DNA from: JACVRW01 sp963808775
Lineage (GTDB): Bacteria; Actinomycetota; Thermoleophilia; Solirubrobacterales; Thermoleophilaceae
Direction of reading: 5' to 3'
Assembly (NCBI GenBank): GCA_963808775.1
Contig: CAWEGR010000005.1
Location: 372,001-436,000, forward strand
Length of the DNA: 64,000 nucleotides
Positions 40,705-49,530 of this stretch are shown here, in pieces. Both the position numbers and the translations under genes were made by a program. The first letter of the stretch is position 1. Each line of letters opens with the position of its first letter. The notes beneath the pieces were generated by a model. The model was not told the origin of the DNA. It did not search any database and saw nothing but the letters and a program-made list of their open reading frames with translations.

Positions 40705-42141
40705 GTGCAGCACCGCATCGCGTGGTTCATCACAGCTCTTGTCATGCTGGTCGCCTGCCCGAGCGCGCTCGCCGCGTCCGAGCAGGGCGATGCCGGAGAG
40801 CTGCCCGCGAGCGCCCAGGACCTGCGCGGATCCGCCGTGAGCGTGATCGAGGGCGAGATGCTCGACGGCACCGACGTCGACCTCTACCGCCTCTGCCTGT
40901 CGGGGGGCGGAAGCTTCTCGGCGAGCACCGTCGGCGGCTCGGAGGGCGACACGCAGCTGTTCCTGTTCGACTCAGGCGGGCTGGGCGTGTACGGCAACGA
41001 CGACGCCGCGACCGGGATCAAGCAGTCGACGCTGCCGGCGGGCCACGCGTTCACTCCCGCCGCGAGCGGGGAGTACCTGCTGGCCGTGGCGCCCTACGAC
41101 CGCGATCCGCTGAGCTCGGCCGGCCGCATCTTCCCGAACCGCGTGATCACCGTGGGAGCCACCGACCGCGGCGCCGGCCAGCCCGTCAGCTCATGGGCCG
41201 GCCTCGAGCGCGGCGTCGGGACATATGCCGTGACGCTCACCGGCACGCGCTCCTGTGACTCGGTGCCGCCGACGGTGGCGATCGCGAGCCCCGTGGACGG
41301 CACGAGCGTCGCGCGCGGCGCGAGCGTGACGGTCGACTTCGAGTGCGCCGACGAGGGCGGCTCGGGCCTCGCCTCCTGCGAGGGCAGCGTGGCGGACGGC
41401 GCGCCGCTCGACACCGAGACGCTCGGTACGAGGACCGTGACCGTCACGGCGCGCGACGGCGCGGGGAACGAGACGACCGCCAGCGCCGCCGTCGAGGTCG
41501 TGGACGCCGAGGCGCCGAGCGTCTCCGTGGCGGCGCCGCTCGACGGCGCGACCTACGAGGTCGGCGAGCACGTGGCCGCCGATTACGCCTGCTCCGACGA
41601 GACGGGCGGCTCCGGCCTCGCCGCGTGCAGCGGCGACGTCGATCCGGGGGCCGCTGTGGACACGGCGAGCATCGGCAGCAAGACCTTCACCGTCACGGGC
41701 ACCGACGTCGCGGGCAACTCGCGCTCGGTCACGGTCGCCTATGAGGTGGTCGAGGGGGAGGAGCCCCCGCCGCTCTACGACTTCTCCGGCTTCGCCTGGC
41801 CGGTCGCGGGCTTCCCCGCCGTCACCCGCTGGATCGCGGGCGTTCCGGTTCGCCTGCGCTTCGCGCTCGGCGGCGACCAGGGCCTCGACGTGGTGGCGGA
41901 CGGCTACCCGCAGGTGGCGGAGGTCGACTGCGGAGCGGAGCAGACGCCCGCGGGCGGCGAGCCGGCGAGCACGCCGTGGCGCAGGGTGATCAGGTACAGG
42001 GCGCGCCGTTCGATCTACGTGCTGCTCTGGAAGACCGAGCGCCGCTGGGCGGGCGGCTGCCGCCAGCTCGTGCTGCGGCTGAGCGACGGCCAGGTCGCCC
42101 GCGCCGAGTTCCGCTTCCTCGGGAACAACCGAAGGCGCTAA
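40705..42141 (+). CDS. Secreted multidomain protein with PPC, Ig-like and PxKF-like domains
   Basis: 478 residues. The signal peptide VQHRIAWFITALVMLVACPS is preceded by an AAAGGAAG ribosome site, which is why I prefer this GTG to the one 33 bases upstream. A pre-peptidase-like domain (GTDVDLYRLCLSGGGSFSAS) comes first, then two Ig-like repeats with VTVTARDGAGN and FTVTGTDVAGN, and a C-terminal PxKF-type domain (FAWPVAGFPAVTRWIAGVPV). Cys pairs in each Ig repeat suggest disulfides. Probably an exported surface or matrix protein; no catalytic site. Confidence 0.8.
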   Translation: MQHRIAWFITALVMLVACPSALAASEQGDAGELPASAQDLRGSAVSVIEGEMLDGTDVDLYRLCLSGGGSFSASTVGGSEGDTQLFLFDSGGLGVYGNDDAATGIKQSTLPAGHAFTPAASGEYLLAVAPYDRDPLSSAGRIFPNRVITVGATDRGAGQPVSSWAGLERGVGTYAVTLTGTRSCDSVPPTVAIASPVDGTSVARGASVTVDFECADEGGSGLASCEGSVADGAPLDTETLGTRTVTVTARDGAGNETTASAAVEVVDAEAPSVSVAAPLDGATYEVGEHVAADYACSDETGGSGLAACSGDVDPGAAVDTASIGSKTFTVTGTDVAGNSRSVTVAYEVVEGEEPPPLYDFSGFAWPVAGFPAVTRWIAGVPVRLRFALGGDQGLDVVADGYPQVAEVDCGAEQTPAGGEPASTPWRRVIRYRARRSIYVLLWKTERRWAGGCRQLVLRLSDGQVARAEFRFLGNNRRR

Positions 42142-42150
42142 GCCGGTCAT

Positions 42151-42162
42151 CGAACCGGTTCG
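42151..42162. promoter_or_regulatory. Perfect palindrome CGAACCGGTTCG
   Basis: A 12-base perfect palindrome, 24 bases upstream of the cupredoxin ATG; candidate operator or short hairpin. Confidence 0.4.
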
Positions 42163-42186
42163 GCGCCGGGTGCGTAGATCGCCGTG

Positions 42187-42952
42187 ATGAGGCACTGGCT
42201 TGTGCTGGCGGGTCTCTACGCGGCGATCGTCGCGCTCGTGCTGCCTGGTTCGCCGCTCGCGCAGGTGGAGGACGAACCCGCGCCTGCCGCGGAGGTGACG
42301 GCGCCGCCCGAGCCCGCCCCCGATGCGGTACCGCCCGCGGAGCCCGTGCCCGCCGAGCCGGCGCCGGCTCCGGAGCCCGCGCCCGACCCCGACGCCCGCG
42401 CCTCCCGCAGCGCCACCGCAGCCGGTCGCCCAGGACCTCGGCGACGAGCGCGAGCAGCTCGAGCGGGACGACGAGCCGCGTGCGCTCGCGGCCGCGACGA
42501 CGAGCGTCACGGTCTCCGACTTCCAGTTCGCCCCGGCGCAGATCACGATCCAGCAGGGCGACACGGTCACCTGGACGAACGACGGCCCCACCCCGCACTC
42601 GTCCACCTCGGAGAACGGCGTCTGGGACACCGGCATCTTCCCGGAGGGGGAGAGCCGCTCGCACACGTTCAACGAGGCGGGCACGTTCGCGTACATCTGC
42701 ACGCCGCACCCGAACATGACCGGCACGGTCGTGGTCGAGGCGTCGGCGAGCGGCGGTGGGGACGAGCCGGTCGACGACGGGTCGTCGGGCGGGGTTGGCG
42801 GCTCGAGCGCAGGAACCGGCGCGGACGGCGCGGAGTCGTCGGACGCCGGCTCCTCGCTCCCCGCCACCGGCTCGGAGGCCTGGCTGCTGGCCGTGATCGG
42901 CGTCGCCTTCCTCGCCGCCGGTGTCGCGATCCAGCGGCGCCAGGCCGCGTAG
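42187..42952 (+). CDS. Cupredoxin-like protein with LPATG cell-wall anchor (single-base frame break)
   Basis: About 254 residues. The signal peptide MRHWLVLAGLYAAIVALVLP is followed by a Pro/Ala/Glu-rich spacer. An extra C at 42387-42390 breaks the frame; repair gives PDPTPAPPAAPPQPVAQDLG. The plastocyanin-like domain (VTVSDFQFAPAQITIQQGDT) has copper ligands in NDGPTPHSS and ICTPHPNM. The C-terminus is SSLPATGSEAWLLAVIGVAF ending RRQAA: a sortase signal. A surface-anchored copper electron carrier is the natural reading. Its TAG stop is part of the promoter box of the next gene. Confidence 0.82.
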
Positions 42953-42955
42953 ACT
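42950..42955 (+). promoter_or_regulatory. -10 box TAGACT overlapping the cupredoxin stop codon
   Basis: TAGACT, whose TAG is the upstream stop codon, lies eight bases before the ATG at 42964; identical to the box before the mutase large subunit. Confidence 0.55.
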
Positions 42956-42963
42956 CGCTCGCC

Positions 42964-43362
42964 ATGCCAGACCGCAAGATCCGCGTGGTCGTCGCGAAGC
43001 CCGGGCTCGACGGGCACGACCGCGGCGCCAAGATCATCGCCCGCGCGCTCCGCGACGCGGGGATGGAGGTGATCTACACGGGGCTCCACCAGACGCCCGA
43101 GCAGATCGTCGAGACGGTGATCCAGGAGGATGCGCACGCGGTCGGGCTCTCGATCCTCTCGGGCGCGCACATGACGCTCGTCCCGCGCATCGCCTCGCTC
43201 CTGAAGGACGAGGGCGCGGACGACGTGGTGCTCGTGGTCGGCGGGACGATCCCGGGCGACGACATTCCCGTGCTGAAGGGCCTCGGAGTGGCGGAGGTGT
43301 TCACGCCCGGCGCGCCCGTGCAGGAGATCATCGACTTCGTCGAGAGAGCCGTTCCCGCCTGA
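42964..43362 (+). CDS. Methylmalonyl-CoA mutase small subunit (B12-binding domain)
   Basis: 132 residues: a stand-alone cobalamin-binding Rossmann-like domain. GLDGHDRGAK holds the base-off His18 (DxHxxG), then VGLSILSGAHMTL (SxL motif) and VVGGTIPGDD (GG motif). It completes the catalytic chain at 38962, in the split arrangement also known for archaeal and some bacterial mutases. Two secreted-protein genes separate the subunits, unusual for an obligate pair, but they share a TAGACT promoter box. Confidence 0.9.
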   Translation: MPDRKIRVVVAKPGLDGHDRGAKIIARALRDAGMEVIYTGLHQTPEQIVETVIQEDAHAVGLSILSGAHMTLVPRIASLLKDEGADDVVLVVGGTIPGDDIPVLKGLGVAEVFTPGAPVQEIIDFVERAVPA

Positions 43363-43373
43363 CCGCCGTACTA

Positions 43374-43402
43374 GATTGACTCGTCAGTCAATCGGGTAAC
43401 AT
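43374..43402 (+). promoter_or_regulatory. etf promoter with palindromic operator GATTGACT-CGTC-AGTCAATC
   Basis: Perfect 8-base arms (43374-43381 and 43386-43393). The left arm contains a TTGACT -35, and TAACAT (43397-43402) is the -10 after 15 bases. A dimeric, probably TetR-type repressor bound here would block the promoter of etfB-etfA-ETF dehydrogenase. Confidence 0.65.
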
Positions 43403-43478
43403 GCTGGCCCGCCGCGGGAAGGCAGCCGAGTCTCGGCCGGCTCTCCGCGCGCCCGGTACCGAGCCAAGGAGAAGCTTC

Positions 43479-44273
43479 GTGAAGATCTGCGTCCTCGTGA
43501 AAGAGGTGCCCGACGCGGCGGTCGAGAAGCGCATGGATCAGGGATCCAAGCGCCTCGATCGCTCGGGCGAGACCACGCTGAACCAGTTCGACACCCACGC
43601 CATCGAGGCCGCCATGCAGATCCGCGAGGGCGGCGCCGTGGACGTCGAGGAGATCGTGGCGGTGACGATGGCGCCGTCGGAGGCGGGCCGCACCCTCAAC
43701 AAGGCCGTCGCGCTCGGTGCCGACCGCTCGGTCCACCTGACCGACGAGAGCCTCGCCGGGTCGGACGTCTGCGCGACGGGCTACGCCCTCGCGAAGGTGC
43801 TCGAGGCCGAGTCGCCCGACCTCGTCCTGCTCGGCCAGCAGTCGGCCGACGGCGAGTGCTACACGATCGGGGCCGTCGTGGCCGACCACCTGAAGATGCC
43901 GTCGCTGACGCAGGTGATCAAGCTCGACGTCGAGGGCGGCAAGCTCCGCTGCGAGCGCCAGGCCGAGTACGGCTACGACACCGTCCAGGTCGAGCTGCCG
44001 GCCGTGATCTCGGTCGGTGACGCGATCAACGAGCCGCGCTACCCCTCGCTCAAGGCGATCATGGGGGCCAAGAAGAAGCCGCGCGACGTCAGGTCCACCG
44101 CGGACGTGGGCATCGAGGACGGCCGCGTCGGCCAGGAAGGCTCGAGGACGGAGGTCCTCGCGATCAACGCCCCGGCCGAGAAGGCGGGCGGCACGATCAT
44201 CGAGGACGAGGACACGAACGAGACGGTCGAGAAGATCGTGGCCTGGCTCGAGGAAAGGAAGCTGCTGGCATGA
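43479..44273 (+). CDS. etfB: Electron transfer flavoprotein beta subunit
   Basis: 264 residues. VKICVLVKEVPDAAVEKRMD start, LGADRSVHLTDESLAGSDVC and DLVLLGQQSADGECYTIGAV match EtfB/FixA, which binds AMP and shuttles electrons from acyl-CoA dehydrogenases. The GTG at 43479 has an AAGGAGAAG ribosome site seven bases upstream and gives the family N-terminus. Its stop overlaps the etfA ATG by four bases. Driven by the operator-bearing promoter about 80 bases upstream. Confidence 0.93.
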   Translation: MKICVLVKEVPDAAVEKRMDQGSKRLDRSGETTLNQFDTHAIEAAMQIREGGAVDVEEIVAVTMAPSEAGRTLNKAVALGADRSVHLTDESLAGSDVCATGYALAKVLEAESPDLVLLGQQSADGECYTIGAVVADHLKMPSLTQVIKLDVEGGKLRCERQAEYGYDTVQVELPAVISVGDAINEPRYPSLKAIMGAKKKPRDVRSTADVGIEDGRVGQEGSRTEVLAINAPAEKAGGTIIEDEDTNETVEKIVAWLEERKLLA

Positions 44274-45241
44274 GCATCCTCGTCTACGCACTCCACTACG
44301 AGGGCGAGTTCAACAAGAACTCGCTCGGCGCGGTCTCCGAGGGCGCGAAGCTCGCTCGGGAGCTCGGCGGCGAGGCGGCCGTGGTCGTCCTCGGCGGCGA
44401 CGACCTGACCGACGAGCTGTGCGGCTCGCTCGGGAGCTATGGCGCGTCGAAGGTCTACCGCGTCAGGGGGCCCGAGGGCCTCGCGCAGCCCGTGGTCGAC
44501 GCCATGGCCAAGATCATCTCGGACGACGGCTACACGTACGCGCTGTTCGGCGGCGGCCTGCTCGGCTTCGAGATCGGCGCCGGGCTCACGGCGCGGCTGA
44601 ACGCGGGCGTGACGATGGAGGTCACGGCCGTGAAGGCGAAGGACGGCAAGCTCGTGGCCGAGCGCCCGATCCTGCAGGACTCGCAGGTCGTCGACGTCGG
44701 CTACGTGGGCGAGCCGGGCATCATCATCGGCCGCCTCAACGCGTTCGACATCGCCGAGGGCGGCGACGGCGCGGCCGAGGTGGTCGACGTCGACGTGCCG
44801 TTCGAGGACCACTCGACGAAGGCCGTCATGGTCGAGCGCGGCGAGCAGCGCGGCGCCGACGTGAACATCGAGGACGCGAACATCCTCGTGGCGGGCGGCC
44901 GCGGCCTCGGCAAGGCCGAGGGCTTCGACCTCTGCGAGGAGCTCGCGGGGGCGCTCGGCGGGGCGGTCGCCGCCACGCGCGCCGTGGTCGACGCCGGCTG
45001 GTACCCGTACGCGGCCCAGATCGGCCAGACGGGCAAGACCGTCGCGCCGAAGCTGTACCTGGCGGCGGGCATCTCGGGGGCGATCCAGCACAAGGTCGGC
45101 ATGCAGGCCTCGGAGAACATCGTCGCGATCAACAAGGATCCGAACGCGCCGATCTTCGAGTTCTCGGACCTCGGGATCGTTGGCGACCTCAACAAGATCC
45201 TGCCCAAGCTGACCGAGGCCGTGAAGGCCAAGAAGGGCTAG
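44270..45241 (+). CDS. etfA: Electron transfer flavoprotein alpha subunit
   Basis: 323 residues. The C-terminal FAD domain has ILVAGGRGLGKAEGFDLCEE, GASRAVVDAG-type sequence (here ATRAVVDAGWYPYAAQIGQT), GKTVAPKLYLAAGISGAIQH and AINKDPNAPIFEFSDLGIVG. Forms the heterodimer with EtfB. ATGA overlap with etfB; five bases to the dehydrogenase gene. Confidence 0.95.
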   Translation: MSILVYALHYEGEFNKNSLGAVSEGAKLARELGGEAAVVVLGGDDLTDELCGSLGSYGASKVYRVRGPEGLAQPVVDAMAKIISDDGYTYALFGGGLLGFEIGAGLTARLNAGVTMEVTAVKAKDGKLVAERPILQDSQVVDVGYVGEPGIIIGRLNAFDIAEGGDGAAEVVDVDVPFEDHSTKAVMVERGEQRGADVNIEDANILVAGGRGLGKAEGFDLCEELAGALGGAVAATRAVVDAGWYPYAAQIGQTGKTVAPKLYLAAGISGAIQHKVGMQASENIVAINKDPNAPIFEFSDLGIVGDLNKILPKLTEAVKAKKG

Positions 45242-45246
45242 CGCGA

Positions 45247-46986
45247 ATGAGCACCGCGCCGATCTCCTTCCCGCCGCCCGTGGACTCCGCGCAGGAGTTC
45301 GTGGGCGCCCCCACGGACCCGGAGGACGAGCGGATCGAGGTGGGCGTGGTGATCGTCGGCGGCGGACCGGGCGGGCTCGCCTGCGCGATCCGCCTGACCC
45401 AGCTGCTCGCCGAGGACGAGGCGCTGATGGAGTCGCTCGGCGAGGTCCCCGTCGCCCTCGTGGAGAAGGGGAAGGGCCCCGGCTCGCACCTGCTCTCGGG
45501 CGCGATGATGAACCCGTCGGCGATGCGGAAGCTGTTCCCGGACCTCCCCGAGGAGGACTGGCCCACCTACGGGCCCGTGGGCAAGGACTCGGTCTACCTG
45601 CTGCCGAACTCGAAGCGGGCGATCCCGCTGGTGCCCACGCCGCCGCCGTTCCGCAACCACGGCAACCACGTCACGTCGGTCGCCCAGCTCGGGCGCTGGC
45701 TGTCGGACCAGGCCGAGGAGGCGGGCGTCTACATCCTGGGCGAGACGGCCGCCACGAAGCTGCTCGTCGAGGACGGGCAGGTCCTCGGTGTCCGCTCGGG
45801 CGACAAGGGCCGAGGCCGCGACGGCCAGGAGCTCTCGAACTTCGAGCCGGGCTCCGACCTGATCGCCAAGGCCACGGTGCTCGCCGAGGGCACCCAGGGC
45901 CACCTCACGGGTGCCGCGATCCGCTACTTCGACATCGGCTCGGAGGATCCGCAGCAGTGGGAGCTCGGCGTCAAGGAGGTCTGGGAGGTCGAGCGGCCGC
46001 TCGACCGCGTCATCCACACGATGGCCTGGCCGCTGCGCCTGTCCGCGAAATACCGCGAGTTCGGCGGCTCGTTCATCTACCCGATGGGCGAGGACCGCGT
46101 CTCGATGGGCTTCGTCTGCGGCCTCGACTACCGCGACGCGACCTTCAGCGTGCACGACACCCTCCAGCTCCTGAAGCAGCACCCGCTCGTCGCGAAGATC
46201 ATCGAGGGCGGGAAGCGGGTCGGCTGGGGCGCGAAGACGATCCCGTCAGGGGGCTACTGGGCGCAGCCGAAGCAGTTCTGGGCGCCCGGCATGGCGCTCG
46301 TGGGCGACGGCGCGGGCATGGTCAACATCCCGACGCTGAAGGGTGTCCACTACGCGATGCACGCGGGCATGTTCGCCGCCGAGGCGATCTACGAGCGCCT
46401 GAAGACGGGCGAGGAGGGCGTCGCCGACCTCTCGAACTATCAGGAGATGATCAGGGGCTCCGAGATCGAGAAGGACACGCGCCGCTCCCGCAACATGCGC
46501 CAGCCGTTCGCGAAGGGCTTCCTCGTAGGCGGCGCGGTCGCGAACATGATGGAGATCTCGGGCGGGCGGCTTCCCGGCGGGCGCTGGAAGACGCACGACG
46601 ACGCCACCGTCGACGTCTTCATCGGCGACCGCGACAAGGCCTATCCGAAGCCGGACGGCAAGGTCACCTTCGACAAGCTCTCATCGGTCTTCGCCACCGG
46701 CAACGCGACCCGCGACGACGCGCCGAACCACATCCGCATCCAGGACAAGGTGCCGCTCGAGGTGGCGCTGATGTGGCAGAACATGTGCCCCGCGGCGGTC
46801 TACGAGGTGCCGGAGGAGGAGCTCGAGGCGGCGCGCGCGGACGGCAACGGGAAGCTCGACGGCAAGCACGAGGTCAGGCTCCAGATCACGCCCTCGAACT
46901 GCGTGCAGTGCGGAGCGATCACCGCCAAGGGTGGCCGGCTGACGCCGCCAGAGGGCGGCGACGGCCCGAACTACCAGGCCACCTGA
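45247..46986 (+). CDS. ETF-quinone oxidoreductase-type dehydrogenase
   Basis: 579 residues. The N-terminal FAD motif VVIVGGGPGGLACAIRL, then SHLLSGAMMNPSAMRKLFPD, MAWPLRLSAKYREFGGSFIY and LVGDGAGMVNIPTLKGVHYA, match ETF-QO, which passes electrons from reduced ETF to quinone at the membrane. The C-terminal ferredoxin-like part has MCPAAVYEVP and NCVQCGAITAKGG. Classical ETF-QO has CxxCxxC here; the third Cys is replaced by Ile, leaving three Cys for the cluster. Third gene of the etf operon. Confidence 0.88.
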   Translation: MSTAPISFPPPVDSAQEFVGAPTDPEDERIEVGVVIVGGGPGGLACAIRLTQLLAEDEALMESLGEVPVALVEKGKGPGSHLLSGAMMNPSAMRKLFPDLPEEDWPTYGPVGKDSVYLLPNSKRAIPLVPTPPPFRNHGNHVTSVAQLGRWLSDQAEEAGVYILGETAATKLLVEDGQVLGVRSGDKGRGRDGQELSNFEPGSDLIAKATVLAEGTQGHLTGAAIRYFDIGSEDPQQWELGVKEVWEVERPLDRVIHTMAWPLRLSAKYREFGGSFIYPMGEDRVSMGFVCGLDYRDATFSVHDTLQLLKQHPLVAKIIEGGKRVGWGAKTIPSGGYWAQPKQFWAPGMALVGDGAGMVNIPTLKGVHYAMHAGMFAAEAIYERLKTGEEGVADLSNYQEMIRGSEIEKDTRRSRNMRQPFAKGFLVGGAVANMMEISGGRLPGGRWKTHDDATVDVFIGDRDKAYPKPDGKVTFDKLSSVFATGNATRDDAPNHIRIQDKVPLEVALMWQNMCPAAVYEVPEEELEAARADGNGKLDGKHEVRLQITPSNCVQCGAITAKGGRLTPPEGGDGPNYQAT

Positions 46987-47021
46987 GGGCGACGGAAGGC
47001 CCGCGGCCGCGATCTCAGCTG

Positions 47022-47037
47022 ACCTGGCAAGCCAGGT
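47022..47037. terminator. Bidirectional hairpin terminator
   Basis: ACCTGGC (47022-47028), loop AA, GCCAGGT (47031-47037); further outer TCAG/CTGA pairing. Lies between the convergent stops at 46986 and 47058. Confidence 0.7.
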
Positions 47038-47057
47038 GACCTGAGGGCAGGCGACCC

Positions 47058-48125
47058 TCAGGCCCGCGCGGCGCGGTACTGCGCGCGCGCCGTGAAGGTC
47101 TCGCGCATCTCCGCGGTGAGCTCCTCGAGGAACTCCTCGCGGTACGTGGCGTCCGTGAGGACCGCGATCGCGTAGTAGAGCCCCGCGAACGCGCCGATCC
47201 CGCCGGAGACCCGGAGCAGGGCCTCGGTGATCTGGACCTGCTGGCCGAACAGCTCGAAGTCGAGCAGGACCGAGCCGTCGGCCACCGCCCACGCCTCGCG
47301 CACCACCGGCCCGATCGCGAGCGCGCCGAAGACGACGAAGAACGCGGCGATCGCGAGGCTGACCACGAAGATCTGCAGCCCCTGGCTGACGAACAGCACG
47401 AGGCCGACGTTGAAGCGCTCGCGCGGCTCGAGCGGCGGCCCGTCGCCCGCCTCGCGCTCGAGCGCGGACACCTCGCGGGGGAGGCGCACGATCACGAACA
47501 GCGAACCCGCCGCCACGAACAGCACGCCCACGAGGACGAGGAAGGCCTCGGGCATCTCCGAGAAGACCTGCCACATCTCCGTGTTGATGAACAGCACGAG
47601 CGCGAACACGAGCAGCAGCGGGACCGCCCGCGACAGCACGCTCACGGCCGCGCCGAGCTGCCCGACCAGCCGCATCGCCGCCCAGCGCAGGATCGCCACG
47701 AGGCCGCCGGCGATCACCGCGTAGACGAGCGCGAGCAGCAGCAGGTTCGCGGCGACGGTGGCGGCCGCGCTGCCCGCCTGCCCGCCGAAGATGAGCGGCA
47801 GGGCCGCCGGGAACAGCACGAACGCCGCGAGCTCCGCGTTGCCGACGTCCTGCGGCCGCGACCAGAACGGCCGCCCGCGCGCGAGGTTCAGCAGGCCGAA
47901 CGCCCCGAGCAGGATCGCGAGGCCGCCGAGCGCGGCGGCGACGTTCGCGAGCACCGGCCAGTCGAGCTGGATCGCGCCCAGCATCTCGCCGAGGAAGACC
48001 AGCGTCAGCAGCGGCGCCGCGCGGGTCCAGACGTCCTCGCGCGCCGAGCGGTCCTCGATGAAGAGCGGCAGGCCGGCGCGCCGGAAGCGGCGCTCGTAGT
48101 CCTCGGGCTCGCCCACTCCGGACAT
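47058..48125 (-). CDS. Polytopic membrane protein of unknown function
   Basis: 355 residues with about eight to nine hydrophobic helices (LLTLVFLGEMLGAIQLDWPV; AVPLLLVFALVLFINTEMWQ; LFVSQGLQIFVVSLAIAAFF). The N-terminal cytoplasmic segment is charged (YERRFRRAGLPLFIEDRSAR) and the C-terminal tail is helical and polar. No conserved transporter or enzyme motif recognised. It has a full-length open frame and clean topology, so it is a real gene. Divergent from gpsA. Confidence 0.8.
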   Translation of the reverse strand: MSGVGEPEDYERRFRRAGLPLFIEDRSAREDVWTRAAPLLTLVFLGEMLGAIQLDWPVLANVAAALGGLAILLGAFGLLNLARGRPFWSRPQDVGNAELAAFVLFPAALPLIFGGQAGSAAATVAANLLLLALVYAVIAGGLVAILRWAAMRLVGQLGAAVSVLSRAVPLLLVFALVLFINTEMWQVFSEMPEAFLVLVGVLFVAAGSLFVIVRLPREVSALEREAGDGPPLEPRERFNVGLVLFVSQGLQIFVVSLAIAAFFVVFGALAIGPVVREAWAVADGSVLLDFELFGQQVQITEALLRVSGGIGAFAGLYYAIAVLTDATYREEFLEELTAEMRETFTARAQYRAARA

Positions 48126-48202
48126 TTCAGTCCCCGGGCCGGACGGCGACCGCGCATCCGGCCACTCGCTAGCTTCCGCGCATCCGCTATCCGGGTCAGC
48201 AT

Positions 48203-49262
48203 CCCCGCCGCGCGACCGTTGTCGGCGCCGGCTCCTTCGGCACGGCCGTCGCCGTCCTGCTCGAGCGCGCGGGCGTCCGCACCACGCTGCTGTGCCGCAC
48301 TCCCGAGCAGGCGGAGGCGCTCGGGAACGCGCGCGAGAACGGGCGCTACCTCCCGGGAGTCGAGCTGCCGCGCGACCTGCAGGTGCGCGCGTTCGGCGCC
48401 CATCCGGACCAGTTCGCGCGCGCCGACTTCGTGATGCTCGCGGTCCCCTCGAAGGGAATCGGCGAGGCCGTGGCGGAGCTCGGGCGCCTCGGCGTGACAG
48501 AGCGCGCGGGGATCGTCTCGCTCGCGAAGGGGCTCGTGCCGCCCGACGGACTGCCGCCGGCCGCCGTGCTCGAGCAGGCCTTCGGGCCCGAGCGCGTGGC
48601 GTGCGTCGGCGGCCCGGCGCACGCGCGCGAGATGGTGGAGGCGGGCGCGGGGCTCGTCTGCGCCTCCCGCTCCGAGGCCCTCGCCCACCGCGTGGCTGAG
48701 ACGTTCCAGCGCTCGGGGGTGGTGTGCGAGGTCTCGGACGACCCGGTGGGCGTCGAGCTGGCCGGGATCGCGAAGAACGTCGCCGCCGTCGCGGTGGGTG
48801 CGACGCAGGCGCAGGGCCTGAACGCCGCCGGGATGGCCGCGGCCGACATCTTCCTCGAGGTGCTGTCGCTCGCCGCGCTCAGCGGCGGCCAGGCGCGCAC
48901 GTTCGTCGGGCGCGCCGGCACCGGGCGACCTCGTGGCCACCGCGCTCGCCCCGAAGTCGCGCAACCGCAGCGCCGGCGAGCTGCTCGCACAGGGTGTCCC
49001 GGCCGAGGAGATCCCGGCTCGCGTCGGCCAGGCCGTCGAGGCGCTCGAGACCGTGCGGCTGCTCGCGCACGCGATCGAGCGCCAGGGGCTCGACGCTCCC
49101 GTCGTCTCCGCTCTCGCGCACCTGATCGAGGGCTCGCTGCCGCTCGACGAGTGGGTCGCGATGGTGCGCGCGGAGCAGCCCCCGCCGGCGCGCTTCAGGG
49201 GGCCGGGCACCTGGTGGGCGCGCCTGCGCGCATGGTTCAGGGGACTTGTCACCCCTCGCTAG
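48203..49262 (+). CDS. gpsA: Glycerol-3-phosphate dehydrogenase [NAD(P)+] (frame break; start codon not visible)
   Basis: The Rossmann motif TVVGAGSFGTAVAVLLERAG begins at 48215. MLAVPSKGIGEAV, GGPAHAREM and GIAKNVAAVAVGATQAQGLN (with the catalytic Lys) follow. An extra G at 48923-48925 breaks the frame; repair gives GRAGTGDLVATALAPKSRNR. No ATG, GTG or TTG is in frame between the stop at 48170 and the Rossmann strand, so the 5' end is also suspect and the start given is approximate. Makes sn-glycerol-3-phosphate for phospholipids. Its TAG stop forms part of the rpmE promoter box. Confidence 0.85.
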
Positions 49263-49265
49263 CAT
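49260..49265 (+). promoter_or_regulatory. -10 box TAGCAT overlapping the gpsA stop codon
   Basis: TAGCAT starts with the gpsA TAG stop; ten bases separate it from the rpmE ATG. Confidence 0.45.
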
Positions 49266-49275
49266 TGAACGGGCA

Positions 49276-49482
49276 ATGAAGCCGGACATCCACCCCGACT
49301 ACGTCCCCTCGCACGTCCGCTGCACCTGCGGAAACGAGTTCTGGACCCGCTCCACGAAGCCCGAGCTCCATGTCGAGATCTGCTCGAACTGCCATCCGTT
49401 CTACACGGGCCGCCAGAAGCTCGTGGACACGGGCGGGCGCGTCGAGCGCTTCCGCCGCCGCGCCGCCCGCTCGCGCGGCTGA
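49276..49482 (+). CDS. rpmE: 50S ribosomal protein L31
   Basis: 68 residues: MKPDIHPDYVPSHVRCTCGN then CSNCHPFYTGRQKLVDTGGR. The CxC...CxxC pattern is the zinc-binding (C+) form of L31. ATG at 49276 from the family start. First gene of the conserved rpmE-DUF1385-prfA-prmC neighbourhood, here with a secreted-protein gene and an SDR gene inserted. Confidence 0.96.
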   Translation: MKPDIHPDYVPSHVRCTCGNEFWTRSTKPELHVEICSNCHPFYTGRQKLVDTGGRVERFRRRAARSRG

Positions 49483-49530
49483 GCGCCGGCCCTCCGCAAC
49501 TCAGGCGCCCCGAGGCTGTTCACTCGGGGC

